Positions 1-7,300 of a stretch of 10,314 nucleotides of DNA are shown here, in pieces. This DNA is from an uncultured Parabacteroides sp. (lineage in GTDB: Bacteria > Bacteroidota > Bacteroidia > Bacteroidales > Tannerellaceae): contig NZ_CAJJWO010000115.1 in the NCBI RefSeq assembly GCF_905196875.1, positions 1-10,314 on the forward strand, read 5' to 3'. Position 1 is the first letter of the stretch. The number at the start of each line of letters is the position of its first letter. The notes below the pieces were generated by a model. The model searched no databases. It was not told where the DNA came from and worked only from the letters and a program-made list of their open reading frames with translations. Position numbers and translations under genes: made by a program.

Positions 1-2
1 TG

Positions 3-197
3 ACGGTTCAGTTGATTATTGCAATCCTGCTCACATTGAGCGGGATTGTTCTTCTCTTCAGCGGATTCTGGATCGATCCGCAGGGATTGATAGATAACAG
101 CGTATTGGTGGCTTTCGGTGAGATCAGTACGTTTGCGGGTGCCCTTTTCGGGGTGGATTATACTTATAAATTTAAACTCAATGACAATGGAAAGTAG
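3..197 (+). CDS. Small two-helix membrane protein, holin-like, 5' partial
   Basis: The reading frame is open from the first bases of the window, so the true start lies upstream; the TTG at position 12 is only an in-frame candidate. The visible 64 residues form two hydrophobic segments, about residues 4-23 (LIIAILLTLSGIVLLFSGFW) and 33-51 (VLVAFGEISTFAGALFGVD), separated by a short polar turn (IDPQGLIDN). A charged tail (YKFKLNDNGK) follows. Small proteins of this shape, with an AFGE..TFAGA..G.DY core, sit just upstream of M15 endolysins in Bacteroidales prophages as I remember them, and a holin-like role is the natural inference. The gene overlaps the next one by 17 bases (181-197) in another frame, which suggests translational coupling in a lysis cassette. 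Membrane character is clear from sequence; holin function is inferred from context only. Confidence 0.6.
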   Translation, partial: TVQLIIAILLTLSGIVLLFSGFWIDPQGLIDNSVLVAFGEISTFAGALFGVDYTYKFKLNDNGK

Positions 198-1038
198 AAG
201 TAAAAAGACCATTTTAAGTGAACATTTCACGCTGGAAGAGCTTACGTATAGCCGTACCGCAGTAGAGAATGGAATAGCTAATGAACCGCCTCCCCAGATC
301 AGAACTTCGCTGCAGCATCTGGCAGATTGTTTACTGGAACCGTTGAGACAATTATATAAGAAGCCGATCGCGGTGTTGAGCGGCTATCGGAATAAAGAGG
401 TGAACCGTCTGGTGGGTGGCGTGGCAACGAGCCAGCACGTGAAAGGGGAGGCTGCCGATTGTTATACTCCTGAAGGCCCGGAGAAGCTGCTGGAACTTTT
501 GATGCGGTCAGGCTTGCCTTTCGACCAGGCGATCTTATACAAACGTCGCCGTTTCCTGCACCTTTCGTTGAAGCTGTCCGGCAGGAATAGGATGCAGGTA
601 CTTGTTTATATGGTTTGTGTTGTCTGTTTGTTCACAGGGTGTGGGTTGAAAAGGGATATACATCGATTGGAAAGTAATAACCGGTATGATTCCATCCGGT
701 TTGATGGTGCCGATAGCTTATTGTATCAAAGCCGTTCCATCCTTTGCGACTCGCAATTATGGGAATTAAAGCAAACCGTTTATCTACCGCCTGACAGTGC
801 AGGCAGGCAAGCCCTGCAAAGCATCACCGTTGCTCGTCTCCGGCAGGTCAGGAACCAGACAGACAGCCTGTCGTCCACTACCATTACACAGCAATCCTAC
901 TCCGCACTAGCCACTGAGAATAACCAAAAAGAGGAAACCCGCCACTCCACAAATATCCGCCTCCCGATCCTGATCATAGCCGGTCTTTGTTTATTGATTG
1001 GGGGAGTGGCCGTAAAATCAATAAGGCTGTTGTCGTAA
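181..1038 (+). CDS. M15-family peptidoglycan peptidase (endolysin-like) fused in frame to a spanin-like lipoprotein/TM module
   Basis: The product is 285 residues. Residues 14-140 are a peptidase M15_3 domain (zinc D-Ala-D-Ala carboxypeptidase-like, phage endolysin type). It has the SGYR signature at 67-70, the zinc motif SQHVKGEAAD with H86 and D93, and the third ligand H127 in FLHLSL. Such proteins usually stop at about 130-150 residues, but here the frame continues. Residues 138-154 form a hydrophobic segment ending in LFTGC, a lipobox with C154. A polar, Gln/Ser/Thr-rich stretch follows (155-258), then a C-terminal membrane helix at 261-278 (LPILIIAGLCLLIGGVAV). Lipobox plus C-terminal helix is the layout of a unimolecular spanin, the phage protein that fuses inner and outer membranes after endolysin action. 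I chose ATG 181 because the FTLEEL start of the domain follows it closely; ATG 187 is equally possible, and GTG 118 would add 21 residues unlike the family. The fusion could be genuine or the result of a lost stop codon. Confidence 0.75.
   Translation: MTMESRSKKTILSEHFTLEELTYSRTAVENGIANEPPPQIRTSLQHLADCLLEPLRQLYKKPIAVLSGYRNKEVNRLVGGVATSQHVKGEAADCYTPEGPEKLLELLMRSGLPFDQAILYKRRRFLHLSLKLSGRNRMQVLVYMVCVVCLFTGCGLKRDIHRLESNNRYDSIRFDGADSLLYQSRSILCDSQLWELKQTVYLPPDSAGRQALQSITVARLRQVRNQTDSLSSTTITQQSYSALATENNQKEETRHSTNIRLPILIIAGLCLLIGGVAVKSIRLLS
592..1038 (+). other. Possible internally started spanin-like lipoprotein (gene within the M15 frame)
   Basis: This is the second half of the M15 frame, considered as its own product. 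ATG 592 follows a purine-rich run (GGCAGGAATAGG) that could act as a ribosome site. It would give 148 residues beginning MQVLVYMVCVVCLFTGC, a short lipoprotein signal peptide with the acylated Cys at position 17. The signal lacks basic residues at its start; TTG 568, in the same frame, would supply K, R and R (KLSGRNR) and a more normal n-region. The body is hydrophilic with DS-rich repeats and ends in one membrane helix, matching a unimolecular spanin. No homologue can be confirmed without a search. The alternative is that only the full fusion is made. Confidence 0.4.
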
Positions 1039-1163
1039 CCAGATAGCAAAGAAGCGATCGTAAACGATTGTTCAGTTGAATTGTCGGGATCTCTTCATTG
1101 CGTAAATTACGTAACGCAATTTACGTAATAAAGATCGAGGTGAGCAAATTATCCTGACGGAAC
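1039..1163. other. Intergenic gap with weak hairpins, no gene seen
   Basis: I see no plausible coding sequence here. A small hairpin (CGATCGT/ACGATTG, 1055-1070, one G-T pair, two-base gap) follows the lysis cassette closely but has no T-tract, so it is a poor terminator. The stronger inverted repeat at 1097-1129 is listed separately. Confidence 0.5.
1097..1129. repeat. AT-rich inverted repeat (12-bp arms)
   Basis: ATTGCGTAAATT (1097-1108) pairs with AATTTACGTAAT (1118-1129) around a 9-base loop, with a single G-T pair. The loop itself carries ACGTAACGC, so overlapping alternative pairings exist, for example TTGCGT (1098-1103) with ACGCAA (1114-1119). The element lies between two genes that converge on it (lysis cassette + and pbpC -). 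It could be a factor-independent terminator with a poor T-tract, a protein-binding operator left from the prophage, or a recombination site. The sequence does not decide between these. Confidence 0.5.
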
Positions 1164-1304
1164 CTATGTGCTTGTTCGTATTATATGACGTGTAACACCG
1201 CTTTGTCTTCCACTTTGGATGGCTTCATAAATTTTATCAGTCTCCGGATCGTTAGCCCAAATTCCTGCTAGTTTGTGCAAGTCTTCATCTAATTTGTGTT
1301 TCTG
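1164..1304 (-). pseudogene. Start-less C-terminal remnant of a small antitoxin-like protein
   Basis: Directly after the pbpC stop, and in the same frame, the minus strand stays open for 46 codons before TAG at 1164-1166. The peptide contains KLAGIWANDPETDKIYEAI and then SGRQSGVTRHI, and looks like real protein rather than random translation. There is no ATG and no usable start after the pbpC stop. The pattern of LAG.W..D..TD.I...I..GR..GVTR resembles, from memory, the C-terminal part of short Bacteroidetes antitoxins that partner PIN-domain toxins. No toxin gene is present. I infer a 5'-truncated fragment abutting the end of pbpC, possibly by deletion. Readthrough of the pbpC stop would append this tail, but that is unlikely to be functional. 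Family assignment is tentative. Confidence 0.45.
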
Positions 1305-3695
1305 TTACTTCACCTCAAATAATATCTTACGCTGATTACCCCAGTTGTCGATCAAGGTAAGCAGGTGTTTACCGGGTTGTACGGTGCTGGCGATCTGATG
1401 GTTGTCGGTGGTTTCGCCGAGGTAAGTGTCGTCGAGGTGCCAGTAGATTGTAGCATCGGGACGGGCATGGGCGGCTTTGAAGATGAACTTCTCCTGTTTG
1501 CCGGAAAATCCTTTTGGTAAGTATAGTATGGCATTATGCTCCGGATAGATCAGTTCGATCTGCTGGCTTTGTGTCTGTTCGCATCCCGGCTTGATAGGTG
1601 GGAGCGGGATGTAATCGATATGATAGTTGCGGTAATAGTATTCCTGCGAGGGGGGCAGAACGAACCAGGGACGGGTAATCATCCGGTCTATCGACTCGCA
1701 GGAACTGTTTACGCGGAAACGTCCGTCAGCCGACAGATGTATCAGTTTGTGATAAGGGCATATCGGGGTGTTGATGCCGGAGCGGGGAATATATAAGGTA
1801 TCCACCTGGTTGCATATCTGTGATGCTTTGTGTCCGCTGTTGCGGCATATAGCAGTTTGTTCCAGTTCGTCGTAAGGCATATCGAACCATCCGCTACCGG
1901 GCAGTAGCGAGAAGAGGTCGAACAAGACGGGGGCGGCATTCCCTACACCGGTTAGTCCCGGACGGCCTTCTCCCGAAGCATTTCCTACCCATACGCCGAC
2001 CACATAGCGGGGAGTCGTTCCGACCGCCCATGCGTCACGTCCGCCGTAACTGGTTCCGGTTTTCCAAGCTATCTGTTTCATCGATTCAAACTGCTGCCAG
2101 TCGGCTTCTTCTTCCGGACGGTTCAGGGCGGACATGGCTTCGTAAGTGAACCAGATGGAAGCGGCGGACAATAGCGGTTTGTCGGTAAGGCGTTTATCCG
2201 TGATCGAACGGATCGGGTTCTTTTCCTTGTTCGGATAAGGAGTCAATGGATGGATATCCTGCGGGTTATACCGTCCGTTGTATGGGCGGTAATGGGTGAG
2301 GGTACGGGATAAGGAGGCATACATACCCGATATATCCCACAAGGTACCTTCGGCACCGCCCAGGATAAGCGAAGCCCCGTAATGTTCTTCCGAAAAGCGG
2401 AGCGTGGTCATTCCCAATGCCTTTAGTAAAGCCATGAACCGGCCTGTGTTGTATTGCGACAGCATACGAACCAATGGTACATTCAGCGAACGTTCGATAG
2501 CCCGATGGGCAGGGACGGCTCCGTTGAATGTCTTGTTGTAGTTCTGCGGCATAAAGCCGTTGATGTTTAAAGGAACATCGGAAACGAGGGTAGAGGGTAA
2601 TATCTGTCCGTCATGCAACATTCCGGCATAGAGGAAAGGTTTCAGGATACTGCCCGTACTGCGGGGAGAGGTGATGATGTCGACCTGATTTCCCCGTTTC
2701 TCGTTTGCCCGGAAACTGGCGTTGCCGGCATAGCCCAGCACTTCACCGGTTTCAACATCGGCGATGATGGCGGCCAGGTTATGGATATGGTTGGAACTGA
2801 ATTCAAGGGCGTAACGGTTGACTAGTTCCTGAGTTTGTTTCTGCAAAGCATAATGTATGGATGAGGTGATCCGTGTTCCTGGAGCAGTGGCGGCAAGCCG
2901 TTCGAGCAGGTGGGGAGCTTCGTCGGGCAGTGGAACAGGGGCTTCGGGTAATGGTTCCATGCAGGATAGTTCGTATTCGGTGTTATCGAGGATTCCTCTG
3001 TTTTTTAATGTGAGCAGCAGATTGTCCCGTTTTGTCTTCAGTTGTTTGCGGTTTCGTCCCGGATGGATCAGGGCGGGGGAGTTCGGCAATACGGCAAGGG
3101 TAGCGCTTTCGGCCCACGACAGATCGACAGCACTGCGTCCGAAGTATCGCCAGGCGGCTGTTTCGATGCCGACTACGTTTCCTCCGAACGGGGCATGTGA
3201 AGCATATAGATTGAGTAACTCCTTCTTGCTGTGAGTAGTTTCCAGGAAGAGGGCCCAGCACATTTCGATACTTTTCTCGTAAACATTGCGGTCGCGGTTA
3301 CCTCTTGCCAGGCGGGCGAGTTGCATGGTCAGCGTACTCCCCCCGCTTACTACCTGGTGATACCGGACATTCAGATAGACTGCACGCAGGATAGCTGTCG
3401 GATCGACTCCGGGGTGGTAAAAGAAATACCGGTCTTCATACGTTGTCAGGCAGGTAATAAATTTATCCGGCAGCGAATCCGTTGCCGGGAACCGCCATTG
3501 GCCGTCCGGAGCAATACGGGCTCCCAGCAGGTTGCCTTCCGATGAATAGAGCAGGGTGGAATAGGGGACAGGAAACAGGGTACGGGGAACTAATAGATAC
3601 ATTCCTCCCCACAAAAGAACGATCAACAGCAAAAAGAAAAGAAGTATCTTTTTACGGTTTGTTTTGAGTGAGGTAATTAGTTTTGTATGGTTCAT
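1305..3695 (-). CDS. pbpC: Penicillin-binding protein 1C (bifunctional transglycosylase/transpeptidase)
   Basis: The product is 796 residues, full length for PBP1C. A cytoplasmic basic stretch and a membrane anchor (about 17-36) place the enzyme in the periplasm. The GT51 glycosyltransferase domain (about 60-235) has the catalytic E87 in EDRYFFYHPG, the STLTMQLAR motif at 120-128 and conserved E144/E152. The transpeptidase domain (about 305-600) carries all three penicillin-binding motifs: S349-I-L-K352 within RSTGSILKPF, S403-L-N405, and K545-T-G547 in WKTGTSYGGRDAW. A C-terminal beta domain typical of PBP1C (BiPBP_C, about 711-796) completes it, so no truncation is seen. The enzyme polymerises and cross-links peptidoglycan; this class binds penicillin poorly and is linked with macroglobulins in envelope repair. 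ATG at 3695 follows AACAAAG in an A-rich leader. The gene is divergent from the macroglobulin gene, with a rhuM-like gene between. Confidence 0.96.
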   Translation of the reverse strand: MNHTKLITSLKTNRKKILLFFLLLIVLLWGGMYLLVPRTLFPVPYSTLLYSSEGNLLGARIAPDGQWRFPATDSLPDKFITCLTTYEDRYFFYHPGVDPTAILRAVYLNVRYHQVVSGGSTLTMQLARLARGNRDRNVYEKSIEMCWALFLETTHSKKELLNLYASHAPFGGNVVGIETAAWRYFGRSAVDLSWAESATLAVLPNSPALIHPGRNRKQLKTKRDNLLLTLKNRGILDNTEYELSCMEPLPEAPVPLPDEAPHLLERLAATAPGTRITSSIHYALQKQTQELVNRYALEFSSNHIHNLAAIIADVETGEVLGYAGNASFRANEKRGNQVDIITSPRSTGSILKPFLYAGMLHDGQILPSTLVSDVPLNINGFMPQNYNKTFNGAVPAHRAIERSLNVPLVRMLSQYNTGRFMALLKALGMTTLRFSEEHYGASLILGGAEGTLWDISGMYASLSRTLTHYRPYNGRYNPQDIHPLTPYPNKEKNPIRSITDKRLTDKPLLSAASIWFTYEAMSALNRPEEEADWQQFESMKQIAWKTGTSYGGRDAWAVGTTPRYVVGVWVGNASGEGRPGLTGVGNAAPVLFDLFSLLPGSGWFDMPYDELEQTAICRNSGHKASQICNQVDTLYIPRSGINTPICPYHKLIHLSADGRFRVNSSCESIDRMITRPWFVLPPSQEYYYRNYHIDYIPLPPIKPGCEQTQSQQIELIYPEHNAILYLPKGFSGKQEKFIFKAAHARPDATIYWHLDDTYLGETTDNHQIASTVQPGKHLLTLIDNWGNQRKILFEVK

Positions 3696-3733
3696 CTTTG
3701 TTGAACAGTTCGGAATGTACCCGTTTTAGTTAT

Positions 3734-3741
3734 CAAAGATA
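3734..3741 (-). promoter_or_regulatory. Candidate -7 box for pbpC
   Basis: On the minus strand the sequence reads TATCTTTG, an exact match to the Bacteroidetes -7 consensus TAnnTTTG. It lies 38 bases upstream of the pbpC ATG, giving a leader of about 30 bases. No clear TTTG -33 element stands at the usual 19-21 base spacing, so the call rests on the -7 box and its position. Confidence 0.5.
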
Positions 3742-3795
3742 AAGATAAAAACTGAAAGATAGGATTGAATATACCTTATCGTAGAATTAATTCTT

Positions 3796-3803
3796 TATAT
3801 TTG
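3796..3803 (+). promoter_or_regulatory. Candidate -7 box for the rhuM-like gene
   Basis: TATATTTG matches the Bacteroidetes -7 consensus TAnnTTTG, 45 bases before ATG 3849. A small inverted repeat (AGGTT, six bases, AACCT; 3813-3828) lies in the predicted leader and could be an operator. A -33 element at the standard spacing is not evident. I find no clear -7 box in the 39 bases before the macroglobulin gene, so transcription from this site may also reach that gene. Confidence 0.45.
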
Positions 3804-3848
3804 TAGGATTACAGGTTATACCAAACCTCTACAATTAAAAACTTGTTT

Positions 3849-4307
3849 ATGGAGGAAAGAGATAATAATAAGAATAGATTACATATACGTAATAGTACTG
3901 CCGAATTCCTTATATTTCAAATACAGGAGAAGGAAGATGGCATTGAGATTATGTATAAGGATGAAACATTATGGCTAACACAGGATGCACTGTCTATTCT
4001 TTTTGACAAAGGACGTTCTACTATTGCGGAACATCTACAGAATATTTTTCAAAGTGGAGAACTAGAAGAGAATTCAGTTTGTCGGAAATTCCGACAAACT
4101 GCTTCGGATGGAAAAAACTATAATGTGAAATATTACAATCTCGATGCTGTAATATCTGTTGGCTATCGGGTAAACTCGGTTCGTGCTACCCAGTTCAGGC
4201 AATGGTGTACAGCTGTTCTTCGCCAGTTTGCTATTCGTGGATATGTGGATCGTCTTTTTGAATCCGATTTTGATCGAGACATTAAAGGGTTATTCGATAA
4301 AGAATAA
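3849..4307 (+). CDS. RhuM-family protein, shortened by an apparent in-frame internal deletion
   Basis: The product is 152 residues, while RhuM-family proteins (COG3943) are usually about 300-350. Residues 20-132 carry the conserved N-terminal region: LWLTQDALSILFDKGRSTIAE (41-61, a DNA-binding-like helical segment), ENSVCRKFRQTASDGKNY (74-91), YYNLDAVISVGYRV (95-108), and TQFRQWCTAVLRQFAIRGYV (114-133). The large middle region is missing. The last 19 residues (DRLFESDFDRDIKGLFDKE) resemble the extreme C-terminus of full-length RhuM proteins as I recall them, so the gene seems to have lost its centre while keeping frame. Start: ATG 3849, with TTG 3843 possible upstream. Its base composition is visibly more AT-rich than pbpC and the macroglobulin, which suggests transfer. 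RhuM genes are common in genomic islands and phages; their biochemical role is not settled. A reduced DNA-binding protein or a dead fragment are both possible. Confidence 0.7.
   Translation: MEERDNNKNRLHIRNSTAEFLIFQIQEKEDGIEIMYKDETLWLTQDALSILFDKGRSTIAEHLQNIFQSGELEENSVCRKFRQTASDGKNYNVKYYNLDAVISVGYRVNSVRATQFRQWCTAVLRQFAIRGYVDRLFESDFDRDIKGLFDKE
4075..4101. repeat. Perfect 27-bp palindrome inside the rhuM-like gene
   Basis: CAGTTTGTCGGAA (4075-4087) is followed by one base (A4088) and its exact reverse complement TTCCGACAAACTG (4089-4101). It encodes part of the conserved SVCRKFRQTA segment. A perfect 13-bp-arm dyad with a 1-base centre is unusual inside coding sequence. It could be a protein-binding operator, a strong mRNA hairpin within the gene, or a by-product of the conserved peptide; see findings. 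Confidence 0.8.
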
Positions 4308-4346
4308 CTCCTGTTCATTAAGTAGTAACCTTTAATTCAAAGAAAT

Positions 4347-7300
4347 ATGGCAAGGTATCTATATTTGGTGTGTTTATGCTATATGCTGTGCTTATTTAGC
4401 AGTTGTAATACAAAGAGTGCCGGGGGAGAGGCGGAAGAGTTGCCTTTTAATCCGCATGTGGAAGCATTCACTTCCGGTAAGATATCCCGGTATACGCCGG
4501 TCTATCTGATCTTCAATCAGGATATCGCTCAGGATAAACTGAAGAGTGAGCAACTGAGCAAGCTTGTACGTATAAAGCCCGAGGTGGCCGGTGAGTTCTC
4601 TTTTGAAAATAACCGGACTGTCGTGTTCAAACCGGCAAAAGCATTTGAGCGGAATACAACCTATAAACTGACAGCCAACCTCTCCGAATGGTTCGACGTG
4701 ACAGGTAAAGATAAGGAGTTCGCCTTTGAATTCTCCACCTTCCCCCTGGCGCTCCGTGCCAACCTGGAATCGATGGATATCAATGCAAAGAATGAGAACG
4801 GCTATGATATAGTTTGTACTTTGCTGACTCCTGATAAAGAAACACCCGAGACAATCGAGCCGCTGGTGCGTTTCTCCGAGAAAACGGATGCGGTATGGCA
4901 ACACAGTCCTGACGGGAAGAAACACCAGGTGACCCTGCAGAATGTACAGGCCGGAAATGATGGCACGCGGACATTCACCCTTTCGATAGCTCCGAATAAA
5001 TTAGGAGTAGCCGAAGACAAACTGCTTACCGTCAGTATTCCGGATATGAATGATTTCGACGTATATGACGTGACCTATGTGACAGAGCCTGAACGCTATG
5101 TGGAAGTTACATTCACCAAAGAACTCGACTCCTCGCAGGATATGCAGGGACTCGCCTTTATTGCCGGAAATACCTCCGAGACGGTCAATGTGGAAGGCAA
5201 CCGCCTCCGCCTGTATCCCGACAACCAGCGTAAAGGCGTTATGAATGTACACTTGACCCGCCAGATCCGTAGTAAGAACGGGCTGACATTGAAGGAAGAC
5301 GTCACCCGCCAGATCGAGATAAATACCTCTTTACCTGACGTCAAGTTTATCGGCCAGGGAGTAGTCATTCCGCAATCGACGGAACTGCTCGTTCCTTTCC
5401 AGGCCGTTTATCTCCGTGGAGTAGTGGTTCGCGTCATAAAGATACTGCAACAGAATATCGGCCAGTTCCTGCAGGTTAACAACTTGGACGGCACTTCCGA
5501 CCTGATGCGTGTAGGCCGCCTGGTTGCCCGTAAGACGATCTTTCTGGATGAAGACGGCAGCGACCTTTCCCAGTGGAACACCTATGCCGTCGACCTGAAG
5601 AAACTGATGGAACCGGAACCCGGAGCAATCTATCGCGTAGAGCTTTCTTTCAATAAAGACCTGTCGGCCTACCCTTGTGACGACTCCGTGAAGGTATCGC
5701 GCGAGCAACTTCTGGCCGAAGACGAGATCAAGTTTAAAGAGGAAAGCTCCCGTTTCGACGACGGCGGTTACTACTATTATAACGGCGACTTCAACTGGAA
5801 CGATTACAACTACAGTGAACGTAACGACCCTTGCTCGAACAGCTACTATTATAATAAGGTAGAAGGAAAGAACGTGTTGGCTACCAACCTGGGGCTGATG
5901 GCTATGGCCGGCGAAGACAACGAAATGACTGTCCTGGTGCATAACCTGATTAGCACTAATCCCGAAAACGGTGTCGAAGTATCCGTCTATAATTACCAGA
6001 ACCAGGTACTGGCCTCCGGTACGACCGACGGTAAAGGAGAGGTAAAACTGAAGATCGCTTCCGGTAAACCTTTCTACATCATTGCTTCGCAGGGATATCA
6101 ACGTTCTTACCTGCGTGTGGACGGAGGTTCGGCTTTGTCACTGAGCTCGTTCGACGTATCCGGCGAAGTGGTACAGAAAGGTATCAAAGGATTTATCTAT
6201 GGCGACCGGGGTGTATGGCGTCCGGGAGATACGCTTTTCCTTAGCTTTATGCTGAACGACCGGGCAAAGAAACTTCCGGCCAACCATCCGGTAGTGATGG
6301 AACTCTATAATCCGTTGGGACAGCTTTACCTGCGTAAGACACAGACACGCGGCGAACTGGGTGTTTACTCTTTCGTCATGCCTACCGAACCGGATGCGCC
6401 TACCGGAGCCTGGAACGTAAAGGTCAATGTAGGCGGTGTCAGTTTCGATAAGCGTTTGCGTGTCGAGTCGATCAAACCGAACCGGTTGAAGATAGACCTG
6501 TCCTTCGGCAAGGGCGGTTCGGATAAGGGTGGTTCGGGTAAGGGCGGTTCGCGAACCGCCCCTACGATACTGCGGGGGGAACCTCTTGACGGACAACTGC
6601 ATGTGGAATGGTTGCAGGGAGCTACGGCAAGGAACCTGAAATACGATATTCAGGGAACCTTTATCTCGACCCCGACTACCTTTAATGGCTATAAGGATTT
6701 CTATTTCGATGATCCGTCGAAAGTCTTTAACAGCGAAGAAAGTAAACTGATCTCCGGCACGACCGACGAGAAAGGAGACGCAACGGTGCAGGCGAAGTTC
6801 GAGATCGGTTCGACCGCCCCGGGCATGCTGATGGCAAATTTCGTCACCCGCGTCTATGAAGAGTCCGGCGATTTCAGTATCGATGCCAACCGGTTGTTGT
6901 ATTCTCCTTATAAACGTTATGCCGGTATCAAGTCGCCGCAGCAAACGCGCGACCAACTGAATACCGGAAGCAACTATACGTATGAAGTTGCATCGACCGA
7001 CTATCAGGGTAATCCGCAAGCGAATACGGAACTGGACGTTCAGATATATAAGGTATATTGGTACTGGTGGTGGAGTTCGGACAACAGCAGTCTGGCTAAC
7101 TACGTATCCGACTCGTATAACAAGCCGGTTAAACAACTGACTGTGCGTACCGGCGAGAACGGCCGGGGTACCTTCCAGCTCTCGTTCAGCAACGAAGAGT
7201 GGGGCACTTATTTTATCTCCGTCAAAGACAAGGAAAGCAAGCACTCGACCGGCGTAATGAGCTATTTCGACTGGCCGTATAACGAAGGACGACGCAACGC

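Noticed and set aside
118..180. GTG start at 118 for the M15 gene
   Set aside because: It would add 21 residues with no family resemblance and overlap the upstream membrane gene by 80 bases. ATG 181 or 187 fits the start of the peptidase domain.
6..1079. 10-bp direct repeat GTTCAGTTGA at 6-15 and 1070-1079 bracketing the lysis cassette
   Set aside because: Many 10-mers recur by chance in 10 kb. No integrase, tRNA gene or longer identity supports an attachment site.
2613..3545. Plus-strand open frames inside pbpC (for example 2857-3234 and 3231-3545)
   Set aside because: They are antisense shadows of the glycosyltransferase and transpeptidase coding sequence, with no domain of their own.
3787..4338. 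7-bp direct repeat TTAATTC (3787-3793 and 4332-4338) flanking the rhuM-like gene as a possible insertion duplication
   Set aside because: The heptamer is AT-rich and also occurs near 9982, so chance is sufficient to explain it.
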